Below are positions 50,398 through 60,792 of a stretch of DNA of 64,000 bases, piece after piece (within the stretch, counting starts at the first letter, position 1; every line of letters begins with the position of its first letter). This DNA is from an uncultured SAR86 cluster bacterium. GTDB lineage: Bacteria; Pseudomonadota; Gammaproteobacteria; Magnimaribacterales; D2472. The notes under the pieces were generated by a model. It did no database searches. It was not told where the DNA came from and worked only from the letters and a program-made list of their open reading frames with translations. The stretch is from contig CACEHH010000005.1 of the NCBI GenBank assembly GCA_902559345.1, forward strand, positions 1 through 64,000, read 5' to 3'. Made by a program: the position numbers and the translations under genes.

Positions 50398-51021
50398 TTA
50401 GGAATTAGGTCTTTGGAGCTCAATTACGTAATCTAATATATCAAGCATTTCTTTATATGATCTTTTTGTTTCAATAATATATTTACCATCAACAACAAGC
50501 ATAGGAGTGGCATCTATCTTAAGTTGTTTTGCATGTTTTGCATCACGATTAATTTTTTGCTTAATTGTAAACGAATTTAAATACTGTTCTGTTATCTCTG
50601 GCGCAACCCCAAAATTTTTAAGAAAATCTTGGATTCTTTTTGTCGTCTGCAAGAAATTTCCTTCTTTATGGATTGTTACAAAAACCGCTGAATGTGTTGA
50701 TGAATCCAATTTAAGAGCATCGATTGTGTAATAAAGAGATGCGTGGAGTCTATGAATATCACTCCATGGAACTGGCATTTTTGTGAATTTAACATCAGCC
50801 CCTTGTTTAGATGCCCAATCATTAATAGCAGGTTCGAAAGAGTAACAACCCCCACAGCCATACCAAAAAGATTCAGTTACTTCGACTATTCCGTCTTTTT
50901 TAACAGGAAGAGGATTGTCAACAATCCTATAATCTAATCCCGGTCGAAAATCAGCACTTACAGATATAGTAAAAACGGCCAAAAATAGTATTACAAATGT
51001 ATTTTTTAAATAATTTTTCAT
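50398..51021 (-). CDS. dsbA: Thiol:disulfide interchange protein DsbA
   Basis: VTESFWYGCGGCYSFEPAINDW (CGGC active site), DATPMLVVDGKYII cis-Pro. Confidence 0.85.
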   Translation of the reverse strand: MKNYLKNTFVILFLAVFTISVSADFRPGLDYRIVDNPLPVKKDGIVEVTESFWYGCGGCYSFEPAINDWASKQGADVKFTKMPVPWSDIHRLHASLYYTIDALKLDSSTHSAVFVTIHKEGNFLQTTKRIQDFLKNFGVAPEITEQYLNSFTIKQKINRDAKHAKQLKIDATPMLVVDGKYIIETKRSYKEMLDILDYVIELQRPNS

Positions 51022-51683
51022 TGATATAACCCATGCATATAATTTGCTAGCGCGTCGATCTCATTATCAGTCAGATTTTCTGCGATTGACTGCATAACTA
51101 GTGAAGATTCTCCAGCATTCCTTTCTTTTGATCTATAAGCTTTTAGCGAAGATGTTAAATAACCAATCTGTTGGCCAGCTATAGCAGGATACCCTGCCAA
51201 ATTATTTCCTTGTCCATAAACCCCATGACAAGATGTGCATGCTGGTATTTGTTCCTTCATATTCCCAAACCTGTATAACTGTGTTCCAAGTGAAAGCAAT
51301 TCTTCATCATTTCTTGCTTGACCTACAGTTGCATTATAACTCGAATAGAAAGCGGCTATATCTAATAAATCCTTATCGCTTAATGTTTTCAAATACGGAA
51401 TTACTGCCATCATTAAAACATTATTTCTTTCTTCATCTCTAAAATGCTTTAGCTGTTCAAGTAGGTATTTCTGATTCTGTCCAGCGAGTTTAGGCCAATC
51501 TGTACTAATACTGTTTCCATCAACACCATGGCAAGCAACACATGATTCAACTAATTGCGAGCCCTTATCTGCATCACCAGAAATAAAAATTTCTGGCATT
51601 TGCATTTCTTTAGATTTATCATCAGCAGCGCTCAAGCCTATTGAAAAGCTGAAGAAAGCTATGAGAATTAATGAATGCTTCAT
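51018..51683 (-). CDS. Diheme cytochrome c4-like protein
   Basis: Two CxxCH motifs (CVACHGVDGNS, CTSCHGVYGQGNNLAGYPAIAGQQ) and signal peptide. Confidence 0.92.
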   Translation of the reverse strand: MKHSLILIAFFSFSIGLSAADDKSKEMQMPEIFISGDADKGSQLVESCVACHGVDGNSISTDWPKLAGQNQKYLLEQLKHFRDEERNNVLMMAVIPYLKTLSDKDLLDIAAFYSSYNATVGQARNDEELLSLGTQLYRFGNMKEQIPACTSCHGVYGQGNNLAGYPAIAGQQIGYLTSSLKAYRSKERNAGESSLVMQSIAENLTDNEIDALANYMHGLYQ

Positions 51684-51751
51684 CGAAAATTAAAATGTGT
51701 GTCTTGTTGGAGTGTATTATAAACATAGGTTGATATGATATAAACGATTAA

Positions 51752-52333
51752 ATGAAAAACCTTTTTAAAAATACAGAGTTTGTTTTTGGCGTAACAAACT
51801 ATAAAAATCTTCCCGAAGATGCTGGTTATGAAATTTTGCTTGCAGGAAGATCTAATGCTGGCAAATCAAGCGCCCTAAATGCCCTTACGGATAATCCAAA
51901 ATTAGCCAGGATAAGCAAGACACCAGGAAGAACAACCGAGATTAATTTTTTTAAAGTTAATGATAATTTGATGCTTCTTGATCTGCCAGGATATGGGTTT
52001 GCAAAATCTAGTAAAGCCAAAAAGAAAGATTGGGGTCCGCTATTGGGAGAATACTTTCAAAAAAGAAAAGCGCTAACAGCAGTAATAATTTTCATGGATA
52101 TCAGACATCCTCTCAAAGAAAGTGACTGGGATATGATTCAACTTTGTAGAGATTTCAATGTGCCTTTTATCCCGGTACTTACTAAAAGCGATAAGTTATC
52201 AAATAATAAAATTGCTAATGCAATTAAGCATGTTCAAAACAAAATTCACGAGGCAGACTCAATAGCTGTTTCGTCAAAAGATATCACTGGTTTTGACAAG
52301 CTTTCGAAAGAAATACTAAACTTTATAAATTAA
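51752..52333 (+). CDS. engB: Ribosome biogenesis GTP-binding protein EngB/YsxC
   Basis: ILLAGRSNAGKSSALNALTDN, KTPGRTTEINFFKV, LDLPGYGFAKSSK, TKSDKLS. Confidence 0.95.
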   Translation: MKNLFKNTEFVFGVTNYKNLPEDAGYEILLAGRSNAGKSSALNALTDNPKLARISKTPGRTTEINFFKVNDNLMLLDLPGYGFAKSSKAKKKDWGPLLGEYFQKRKALTAVIIFMDIRHPLKESDWDMIQLCRDFNVPFIPVLTKSDKLSNNKIANAIKHVQNKIHEADSIAVSSKDITGFDKLSKEILNFIN

Positions 52334-52836
52334 TGCTTGAATATCAAAAACAAGATTGTGATTTAACGCTACAAGAAGGTTTAGAGTGTTATTACAACTC
52401 GTTTCCTGAGTCTACGGAAGTGCTCATGGACACTCAAGAGTCTGGGACCATGATGCGAGACCATGACTGCACACACGTAATTTTTGGTTTAGATATTTCT
52501 TTAGAGCAGGAAGCTATTTTGGATACCTGGGTTATATGGGGCAGTAAATGGAAACTAAAGTATTTACTTGGATACAATAAACTTCCTGAAATTAAACAAT
52601 TAACTAAAGATTTATTTAAAGAGCTAGGCATTTTGGGTTTTTTAAAACTATATTGGAGAGTTGTCAGTATAAAAAGAAAGGTTATATTTAGAGCTTTTAA
52701 AATGAAGAAGAAATGGCCATTTAAAGTTCCAGAAGAATATCTCTCTATGAAAATCTCAGATCTGAGAGAAAAACATGGCATCCAAGTATTGCTTGGAGAG
52801 GAAATGAAATACGTTCCAATAGAGCGAGTTAATTAA
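52333..52836 (+). CDS. Coq4-like protein
   Basis: RDHDCTHVIFGLDISLEQEAILD fits the Coq4 zinc motif HDxxH-x11-E; length (167 aa) and helical character compatible. Confidence 0.6.
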   Translation: MLEYQKQDCDLTLQEGLECYYNSFPESTEVLMDTQESGTMMRDHDCTHVIFGLDISLEQEAILDTWVIWGSKWKLKYLLGYNKLPEIKQLTKDLFKELGILGFLKLYWRVVSIKRKVIFRAFKMKKKWPFKVPEEYLSMKISDLREKHGIQVLLGEEMKYVPIERVN

Positions 52837-52840
52837 TCAT

Positions 52841-53287
52841 ATGAGTAATAAGATACCTCCACCAATAGTAACTTTATTCTTTGGTCTATGTATTTACTTA
52901 TCGAGACCATACTTTCCTGAATTTAGTTCTTCCTTGCTAAACTCATTAAGTGTTATTTCATTCGTGGTTGGGATATCTATTTTTGTAGCAGCAGTAAGTT
53001 CATTTAAAAAGCAGAAAACTACTGTCAATCCGATATCAATAGAAAAAGCATCCTCTTTAGTTATTAACGGGATATTTAAATATTCCCGAAACCCAATGTA
53101 TTTAGGAATGTCATTTATATTGGTTGGTTTAGCTTTTAAATTTAATTTAATAGGCGGTCTATTGTTCACCAGTATATTTATGTCATTTATAACAATATTT
53201 CAAATTAAACCAGAAGAAGTTGCTATGGAGAAACTTTTCAAACAACAATGGAAAGACTACATTAAAAATGTAAGGAGATGGTTATAA
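52841..53287 (+). CDS. Isoprenylcysteine carboxyl methyltransferase (ICMT/PEMT)-family membrane protein
   Basis: GIFKYSRNPMYLGMSFILVG, KPEEVAMEKLFKQQWKDYIKNVRRWL. Confidence 0.88.
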   Translation: MSNKIPPPIVTLFFGLCIYLSRPYFPEFSSSLLNSLSVISFVVGISIFVAAVSSFKKQKTTVNPISIEKASSLVINGIFKYSRNPMYLGMSFILVGLAFKFNLIGGLLFTSIFMSFITIFQIKPEEVAMEKLFKQQWKDYIKNVRRWL

Positions 53288-53293
53288 AAATTT

Positions 53294-55966
53294 TTAATGA
53301 GCTTCATTCCAATTAGATCCTATTGCTGCTTCAGCAATTAAAGGAATATTTAATTCTACAGTTTGCTCCATAGTATCTTTCATCTTTTCCATTACAGTAT
53401 CAGCATTATCTTTTGGACACTCAAAAACTAATTCATCATGAACCTGCATGATCATCTTTACATCTGGCATTTCGTTTGAGAGAAGTTCATCAATATCGAG
53501 CATAGCTTTTTTAATAATATCTGCAGCTGATCCTTGAAGTGGGGCATTAATAGCTGCCCTTTCAGCAGCTTGTCTTCTTAAACCATTAGCAGCATTGATT
53601 TCATTAAGGTAAAGGCGTCTTCCCATAATGGTTTCTACATATTTATCTTCTTTTGCTTGGGCTTTTATATTGTCCATATAATCTCTAACACCGGTGTATC
53701 TTGCAAAATAAGTATCTAAATATTCTTGGGCTTCTCCTCTAGGAATGCCTAGCTGCCTTGTAAGCCCAAAAGCCGACATGCCGTACATTAATCCAAAATT
53801 AATGGCTTTAGCGCTTCTTCTTTGGTCTTGACTCACATCATCTATTGCAACACCAAAAACTTCTGCTGCAGTTGATGAATGAACATCGATATCATTATTA
53901 AAGGCATGAGTTAAATTTTTATCTTGAGATAAATGAGCCATGATTCTTAATTCGATTTGGGAATAATCAGCCGATATAAGAACATTTCCTTTTTCGGGTA
54001 CAAAAGCTTCTCTTATTCTTCTGCCCTCAGCAGTCTTTATTGGAATATTCTGAAGATTAGGTTCTGTAGATGATAGCCTTCCTGTTGAAGTTACTGCCTG
54101 TTGATATGAGGTATGTATTCTTTCTGTCATAGGATTTTCTATGTTTATAAGACTGTCAGTATATGTTGATTTTAGTTTTGCTAATGTTCTGTATTGCAAA
54201 ATAATTTTCGGTAACTCATATTCTTCTGAGAGTCTTTTAAGAGTATCTTCATTGGTTGAAGGTTGTCCTTTTGGTGTCTTTTTAAGAACTGGCAAGCCTT
54301 GTTTTTCATATAAAATTTCAAGAAGTTGTTTTGGAGAATCCAAATTAAACTCTTCTCCAGCTATCTTATAAGCTTCCGATGAAAGGCCGTCTATCTTTTC
54401 TCCAAGTTCTTTAGAGTGATTAGCTAATTTTTTCTTATCTATCTTTGCTCCATTTTGCTCAACCCGTGATAAAACATGAACAAGTGGGTATTCAATATCC
54501 TCTAATAGTTTTTCTTGAACAGGCTTTTCTTTAAGCATTGGTGCTAAAACATTGTAAAGTCTCAAAGTTATGTCAGCATCTTCAGCTGCATAATCTGATG
54601 CGATATCTAACTTAACTTCAGCAAAACTAATTTGCTTTGAAGCAGTTCCAGTTACATCGGTGTATTTGGTAGTTGTATAATTCAAGTAATAATCTGCCAG
54701 CCTGTCCATTCCATGCCTAGTTGCAGTACTGTTCAACACATAAGACATCAACATGGTATCAGCAAGAAATTTTGTCATTTTAATTCCATGCCTAGCTAAG
54801 ATTGGAATATCAAATTTCAAATTTTGCCCTACCGCTTTATCCTGATTTTTTTCTATAGCTGGACCGAGATTTTCTACTACATAGTCCATGTCTAATTGCT
54901 TTGGGCAATCTTCATAAGAGTGTGCGATTGGTATATAACAACCTTCATTTTCAGAAACGGATAGAGAAATGCCTATTAAATTTGCTGAAACTGTGTTTAC
55001 AGAATCTGTCTCTGTGTCTATAGCAAAAGCTTTTGATTTATTAATCTTAGCAATCCAAGCTTTAAGCCCTTTTTCATCCAAAATAGTTTCATATTTAGAA
55101 TCTTTTTTAGGAGCTTCTTTTTCTTTGTTTTTGTCGACTGCCTTAAATTCTAATTCAGCAAAAATTTTATCAAGCTCCACTTCATTAGGATTAAATGCTA
55201 AAAGATCTTCAAATGATTGATTTATATCAACATCATTCTTTAGAGAAACTAGCTCAACGTTTCTATCGAGGTCATCGAGAGCATTTCTAAGATTTTCTCC
55301 AACAACTCCTTTTATTGATTCAGCGTTTTCTTTAATGCTATTTAGATCGCCATATTCATTTAGCCATTTAGCTGCCGTCTTTTGTCCTACTTTTGGAACT
55401 CCTGGTATATTGTCAGAAGTATCCCCTACCAAGGCAAGCATATCTCTTATTTGATTTGGTTTTACGCCGAATTTTTCAAATACGCTCTCTTCATTAAAAA
55501 TTTTATGCTTCATCGTATCCATCATTGTGATGTGTGGATCTTCAACAAGCTGCATAAGATCTTTGTCTAAAGAAGAAATAACACATTTATATTTTGCATC
55601 TTTTGCCATCTTTGTGATTGTTGCAATCACATCATCTGCTTCAACACCCTCTATTTCAATCAAAGGGAATCCTATTGCACGACAAATTGATTTAACAGGA
55701 ATTAACTGGTCTCGCAATTCGTCTGGCATAGGTGGTCTATTAGCTTTATATTCCGAATATATATCACTTCTAAAGGTTTTTCCTTTAGCATCAAATACAA
55801 CAATTATTGATGATCCTTCGCTGTCTTTTTTGAGATTCATTAGCATGTTTGTAACTCCCTTCACCGCGCCTGTAGGCTGGCCAGAAGAAGTGCTTAATGG
55901 AGGCATTGCGTGGTAAGCTCTATAAAGATAAGAGGACCCATCTATAACAAATATTCTATCTTTCAT
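53294..55966 (-). CDS. polA: DNA polymerase I
   Basis: 890 aa; 5' nuclease domain, FAIDTETDSV 3'-5' exonuclease motif, SADYSQIELRIMAHLS, RRSAKAINFGLMYGMS, QVHDELVFE. Confidence 0.97.
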   Translation of the reverse strand: MKDRIFVIDGSSYLYRAYHAMPPLSTSSGQPTGAVKGVTNMLMNLKKDSEGSSIIVVFDAKGKTFRSDIYSEYKANRPPMPDELRDQLIPVKSICRAIGFPLIEIEGVEADDVIATITKMAKDAKYKCVISSLDKDLMQLVEDPHITMMDTMKHKIFNEESVFEKFGVKPNQIRDMLALVGDTSDNIPGVPKVGQKTAAKWLNEYGDLNSIKENAESIKGVVGENLRNALDDLDRNVELVSLKNDVDINQSFEDLLAFNPNEVELDKIFAELEFKAVDKNKEKEAPKKDSKYETILDEKGLKAWIAKINKSKAFAIDTETDSVNTVSANLIGISLSVSENEGCYIPIAHSYEDCPKQLDMDYVVENLGPAIEKNQDKAVGQNLKFDIPILARHGIKMTKFLADTMLMSYVLNSTATRHGMDRLADYYLNYTTTKYTDVTGTASKQISFAEVKLDIASDYAAEDADITLRLYNVLAPMLKEKPVQEKLLEDIEYPLVHVLSRVEQNGAKIDKKKLANHSKELGEKIDGLSSEAYKIAGEEFNLDSPKQLLEILYEKQGLPVLKKTPKGQPSTNEDTLKRLSEEYELPKIILQYRTLAKLKSTYTDSLINIENPMTERIHTSYQQAVTSTGRLSSTEPNLQNIPIKTAEGRRIREAFVPEKGNVLISADYSQIELRIMAHLSQDKNLTHAFNNDIDVHSSTAAEVFGVAIDDVSQDQRRSAKAINFGLMYGMSAFGLTRQLGIPRGEAQEYLDTYFARYTGVRDYMDNIKAQAKEDKYVETIMGRRLYLNEINAANGLRRQAAERAAINAPLQGSAADIIKKAMLDIDELLSNEMPDVKMIMQVHDELVFECPKDNADTVMEKMKDTMEQTVELNIPLIAEAAIGSNWNEAH

Positions 55967-56029
55967 GATTAAGTTTTATATGATGTATTATGACTCTTGT
56001 TTTTCTATAATGGAAAAAATTAAATAAAA

Positions 56030-56515
56030 ATGTTTAAAAAGATTTTCAATACTCATTTCGAATTAGGGGTCGCCGTTTCTTCAGTAATGATAGTTGTATT
56101 GGCCATCGCAATGGATTTGATATTCTTCCTGCAAGCTTGTCCGATGTGTATATTAACTAGATATGTTTTTATGCTTGTTGCCGTCTCTGGGCTTATAGCG
56201 TTTTTAATAAACAAAAAGGTTGCTGGCCATATCTTAATACTAATCTCTAGTATTTTAGGCTTGTTGGTAACATCAAGACAGATTTATATACAAAATATGT
56301 CTTTAGAATATATAGATATGCTCTCAGGGTGCAGCATGCCGTTTCATACCCAGGTTGAATATTTTGGTCTTATCGAGGCGATATCAAGAACTCTGGCAGG
56401 AGGTCCAAGTTGTGCAGAAGATGGATGGCGATTTGTATTAAATTTTGCTGAATGGGGTTTTGTATTTTTCTTTATATACTTAATATCAACATTATTTAAG
56501 ATGAGACGTGTTTAA
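56030..56515 (+). CDS. dsbB: Disulfide bond formation protein DsbB
   Basis: FFLQACPMCILTRYVF (CPMC), 4 TM, second Cys pair CSMPF...GGPSCAEDGW. Confidence 0.9.
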   Translation: MFKKIFNTHFELGVAVSSVMIVVLAIAMDLIFFLQACPMCILTRYVFMLVAVSGLIAFLINKKVAGHILILISSILGLLVTSRQIYIQNMSLEYIDMLSGCSMPFHTQVEYFGLIEAISRTLAGGPSCAEDGWRFVLNFAEWGFVFFFIYLISTLFKMRRV

Positions 56516-56644
56516 AATCCCTTTTTTTGTAGTAAAGCTACACAATATATCAACAAAAAATCCTTTATTTAAAGCAATTTAAAATATCATTGACTTTTTT
56601 AGGCTAATAAATTTTACTAGACTACATATTTATTTAAATAATTG

Positions 56645-56727
56645 CTAACGTAACATATATTATAGGTACATAATTATTTCCTCTAAATATATAATTATTC
56701 TCCCCAAGTACCTATAATATTTGTTAG
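56645..56727 (+). repeat. Long inverted repeat / hairpin leader immediately upstream of pckA
   Basis: ATATTATAGGTAC (56657-56669) pairs perfectly with GTACCTATAATAT (56708-56720); nested ATAATTAT (56670-56677 / 56691-56698) and flanking CTAAC / GTTAG (56645-56649 / 56723-56727). Confidence 0.65.
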
Positions 56728-56733
56728 TAATAT

Positions 56734-58287
56734 ATGAACAATCAATCTCAAACTTCTCAGGCTCTTGAGCTTAGCACTGAAGAGCTTATCCAAGCTGCAG
56801 TTGATAATGGCGAAGGGGTCATTGCTACCAATGGTGCGTTTTCAACAGCAACTGGTGAAAGAACAGGAAGAAGTCCTGATGATAGATTTATAGTTAAAGA
56901 ACCAGGAACTTCTGATCTCATAGATTGGGGTCAGATTAACAAGCCTTTTAAAGAAGATGCATTTGATGCCCTGTGGAATAAAGTTGAATCATATTTAGCA
57001 GAAAATAATAGGTATGTGTCTTTTGTTCATGTTGGGTCACATGATGAGCATTATTTACCTGTTAAAATTACCACCGAAACTGCATGGCATTCTCTTTTTG
57101 CTAGACTAATCTTTGTTTGCACAGAAAGCTATAACCCTTCAAAAAAACAAGATTGGCAAATTATTAGCGCGGCTAATTTTGAATGCGTTCCTGAAGTAGA
57201 TGGAACTAATTCAGATGGTTGTGTTGTTATTAATTTTGCTAAGAGAAAAGTAATTATTGCTGGTATTAAGTATGCAGGTGAAATGAAAAAATCTATGTTC
57301 TCGGTTCAAAATTTCTTACTTCCTGAAAAAGGAGTTTTGCCCATGCATTGTTCTGCAAATGTAAATACAAAAGGCGATGTTGCATTGTTTTTTGGTCTTT
57401 CAGGAACTGGCAAAACAACTTTGTCTGCTGACCCACAATGCTCATTGATTGGCGATGATGAACATGGCTGGAGTCCTGGGTCAGTCTTTAATTTTGAGGG
57501 CGGTTGTTATGCAAAAACAATTAACCTCACAGAGGAAAATGAACCAGTTATATTTAAAGCAATCAAACATGGCAGTGTTATCGAAAATGTATTCCTAAAC
57601 GACGCAAACGAACCTGATTATTCAAATACCTCGCTATCCGAAAATGGAAGATGTTGTTACCCGAGATCTCATATCGATGCTGCAGTCGATGAAAATGCAG
57701 CTGGAGAGCCAAAAACTGTAATATTTTTAACATGCGACTTAACTGGCTTAATACCTCCTGTATCTATTTTATCTAAAGAAAGTGCTGCTTATCATTTTCT
57801 CAGTGGTTATACGGCTAAGGTAGGTTCTACTGAAATGGGTTCTAGATCTGATATAGAGTCTACATTTTCAACATGTTTTGGAGCTCCTTTCTTTCCTAGG
57901 CCAGCCAACGTGTATGCTGATCTGCTTATGGAAAGGGTCGAAGATTTTAGTGCAAAAGTCTATTTAGTTAATACAGGTTGGACTGGTGGGCCATATGGCG
58001 TGGGCTCTAGGTTTGACATTCCAACAACTAGAAGAGTTGTTAATGCCATTCAAGATGGAGAGCTTGATGGAGTAGAAACTGAGACGGTTCCAGGACTTAA
58101 TTTAAGCATTCCTATAGAAGTTGATGGAGTTGATTCTAATTTACTTAATCCAATCAATACATGGGAAAATAAGGAAGAATATAATAAATACCTGAAAGAA
58201 CTAATTATAAAGTTTCAAGAAAACTTTAAGAAATTTGATGTTAAACCTGAAATAGTAAAAGCTGGTCCGGGATTTAATGACAAATGA
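56734..58287 (+). CDS. pckA: Phosphoenolpyruvate carboxykinase (ATP)
   Basis: [56 protein letters not shown]. Confidence 0.97.
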   Translation: MNNQSQTSQALELSTEELIQAAVDNGEGVIATNGAFSTATGERTGRSPDDRFIVKEPGTSDLIDWGQINKPFKEDAFDALWNKVESYLAENNRYVSFVHVGSHDEHYLPVKITTETAWHSLFARLIFVCTESYNPSKKQDWQIISAANFECVPEVDGTNSDGCVVINFAKRKVIIAGIKYAGEMKKSMFSVQNFLLPEKGVLPMHCSANVNTKGDVALFFGLSGTGKTTLSADPQCSLIGDDEHGWSPGSVFNFEGGCYAKTINLTEENEPVIFKAIKHGSVIENVFLNDANEPDYSNTSLSENGRCCYPRSHIDAAVDENAAGEPKTVIFLTCDLTGLIPPVSILSKESAAYHFLSGYTAKVGSTEMGSRSDIESTFSTCFGAPFFPRPANVYADLLMERVEDFSAKVYLVNTGWTGGPYGVGSRFDIPTTRRVVNAIQDGELDGVETETVPGLNLSIPIEVDGVDSNLLNPINTWENKEEYNKYLKELIIKFQENFKKFDVKPEIVKAGPGFNDK

Positions 58288-59797
58288 ATCATTAATAAAT
58301 AGGCTCAATGATCTCAAAAATAATGGGTTCTTCGATCGCTTGGTTATCAAAAGAGGAATCGAAAAAGAATTTTTTAGGGTTGATAAAAAGGGCTTCATTT
58401 CTAAAAAATCACATCCAAAATCTCTAGGATCTGCATTAAAAAATAAATACATTACGACTGATTTTTCAGAAGCTCAGGTTGAATTAGTAACTCCGACGTT
58501 TGAGGATGTTGACGAGCTTTATGACTTTTTATATTCCCTTCATGTCTTTGTTGCAAATAATTTAGAAGATGGTGAAATGTTGTGGCCTTTTTCTATGCCC
58601 CCTAAGATTAAAGACGAATCCGAAATTAATATTGGATATTATCATCAGTCAGGTGATGGTTTATTAAAACATGTTTATAGAAAAGGCTTGAAAGTTAGGT
58701 ACGGTGCAACCATGCAGTGTGTTTCAGGTATGCACTATAATTTTTCTATAAATCAAAATTCTTTTTCTGCCTTATTTAACTCGACTGACCAAAAAAGCAT
58801 TAATGATGCATACCTTGGCCTTATACGAAACTTTAAAAGAATCTTTTGGTTTGTATTATCTGAATTTGGGCAAACAAATGTAGTTGATAAGTCCTTTGTA
58901 AAAAATAGAAGCCACAACCTTAGTGAATTAAATAAAAATGATTTGTACTTGGAAAATGCTACCTCTTTGAGAATGAGTGAAATTGGATACCAAAGCGAGG
59001 CACAAAAAAGTCTAGACATTAAATACAACTCGCTAAGCGGGTTTCTTCAAAAAATTAAAAATGCGATTACTGTTCCTTTTGTGGATTATAAAAAGAAGGG
59101 ATTGCTGGATTCAAATGGAGAATACCATCAAATATCTGATGGAGTTATACAGATTGAGAATGAATATTATGATTCAATAAGACCAAAAAGGTCTGCTTCT
59201 AATAATTTAAGACCATACGACCTCTTAAAAGATTTTGGCATTGAATATCTGGAGATTAGAGGGGTTGATATTTCGCCATCTGATATAACTGGAATGTCTA
59301 AGCATCATATAAGGTTTCTTGATCTTATACTTATATATTGCTTAATATCACCAAGCCCCAAAATGACGCCTGAAGAAAAAAGCGAAATAGACGCAAATGA
59401 AAAGGTTTCAATATATGAAGGTAAAAATAAAAACTCTAAGATAAATATAGATGGAAATAAAGTTAGCATTAAAAGTGCTAGAAAAGACATGCTTGAGAGT
59501 CTAAAAAATATTGCTGATTTTATGAATGATAGTGATTTATTCCATACCGCTATTAAGCACGTAACAAAATTGCCCAAAGGCCAACTTCCAAAGGTTTCAT
59601 TTCATAAAGATGGGGTTGAGAAATCTAAATCAAATCTTTTAGAGCTAAAATCTTCAGAAGGTAAATATATTGATAGTATTAAAAAAGAGGCCGAGCTATC
59701 ATTAGAAGAGCTAGAGAAGATGCATATAGATAGTGAAGAAGAAATGAATGAATTTGTTAAAAACTATAATTTAAGTCTTTTAGGGGAGAAATTATGA
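58277..59797 (+). CDS. gshA: Glutamate-cysteine ligase
   Basis: [67 protein letters not shown]. Confidence 0.95.
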   Translation: MTNESLINRLNDLKNNGFFDRLVIKRGIEKEFFRVDKKGFISKKSHPKSLGSALKNKYITTDFSEAQVELVTPTFEDVDELYDFLYSLHVFVANNLEDGEMLWPFSMPPKIKDESEINIGYYHQSGDGLLKHVYRKGLKVRYGATMQCVSGMHYNFSINQNSFSALFNSTDQKSINDAYLGLIRNFKRIFWFVLSEFGQTNVVDKSFVKNRSHNLSELNKNDLYLENATSLRMSEIGYQSEAQKSLDIKYNSLSGFLQKIKNAITVPFVDYKKKGLLDSNGEYHQISDGVIQIENEYYDSIRPKRSASNNLRPYDLLKDFGIEYLEIRGVDISPSDITGMSKHHIRFLDLILIYCLISPSPKMTPEEKSEIDANEKVSIYEGKNKNSKINIDGNKVSIKSARKDMLESLKNIADFMNDSDLFHTAIKHVTKLPKGQLPKVSFHKDGVEKSKSNLLELKSSEGKYIDSIKKEAELSLEELEKMHIDSEEEMNEFVKNYNLSLLGEKL

Positions 59798-60792
59798 AAG
59801 CATTACAATGTGTTGAGCTGGGTATGCCAGACAAGTTAGAAGTGAACGAGGTTCCAGATCCTGAGGTTCTTCCGGATCATGTTTTAATTGAAAATAAAGC
59901 AGCCAGTGTAAATTTTCCTGATGTATTAATGATTCAGGGTTTGTACCAATTTCAACCAGAATTACCTTTCACTCCTGGTGGTGAGTCTGCTGGAATAGTA
60001 TCTGCCGTTGGTGATGGGGTTGAGAATATTGAGGTTGGTGACAGAGTGTTTGCTATGACAGGATTAGGCGCATTTTCTCAAAAAATTGTTGCTCCCAAAC
60101 ATGCTGTTGTAAAAATTCCTGATTCTATGGATTTTGAAACTGCTGCCGCACTACCTATGACATATGGAACATCCCTATATGCTCTTAAGCAAAGAGCTGA
60201 ACTAAAAGAAGGGGAAACTCTTTTAGTGCTTGGAGCCGCTGGTGGGGTTGGCTTGGCTACTGTAGAGCTTGGTAAAGCAATGGGCGCTAAAGTTATTGCA
60301 GCAGCATCAACGCAAGAGAAAGTAGATTTATGCAAGAAACATGGTGCTGATGAAGGATTTATATACCCAATTGGAAAACTAGATAGAGATCAACAAAAAG
60401 AACTTTCCTCTAAAATCAAAGAACTAACAGGAGGCATGGGCGCAAATGTTGTCTACGATCCTGTTGGTGATGATTATTCTGAACCTTGTATTAGAGCAAC
60501 AGCTTGGGATGGAAGATATTTGGTTATTGGTTTTGCCGCAGGGGAAATTCCAAAAATTCCTATTAATCTCGCCCTTTTAAAAGGCATGAAGATAGTAGGT
60601 GTTTTTTGGGGAGCCTGGGTTGGAATGTTTCCAGAGGAAAATAAGAAGAATTTTGAAGAGCTATTCAAACTTCATTCTGAAGGAAAAATAAATCCTGAAG
60701 TGTCTGATTCCTTTAACTTAGATGATGGTGCTCAAGCCATAGCTCATTTAAAAGATAGAAAGGCAAAGGGCAAAGTAATTATTAAGATTTGA
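59794..60792 (+). CDS. NADPH:quinone oxidoreductase-like, MDR superfamily
   Basis: NFPDVLMIQGLYQFQPELPFTPGGESAGIV, LVLGAAGGVGLATVELGKAMGAKVIAAAS. Confidence 0.92.
   Translation: MKALQCVELGMPDKLEVNEVPDPEVLPDHVLIENKAASVNFPDVLMIQGLYQFQPELPFTPGGESAGIVSAVGDGVENIEVGDRVFAMTGLGAFSQKIVAPKHAVVKIPDSMDFETAAALPMTYGTSLYALKQRAELKEGETLLVLGAAGGVGLATVELGKAMGAKVIAAASTQEKVDLCKKHGADEGFIYPIGKLDRDQQKELSSKIKELTGGMGANVVYDPVGDDYSEPCIRATAWDGRYLVIGFAAGEIPKIPINLALLKGMKIVGVFWGAWVGMFPEENKKNFEELFKLHSEGKINPEVSDSFNLDDGAQAIAHLKDRKAKGKVIIKI

Noticed and set aside
55527-55916. 129-aa ORF antisense to polA
   Set aside because: Fully contained in the polA 5' nuclease region; mirror ORF.
56520-56545. Terminator after dsbB (TGTAG-TAAAG-CTACA)
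   Set aside because: Only 5-bp stem and the T-run precedes rather than follows the hairpin on the plus strand; too weak to call.
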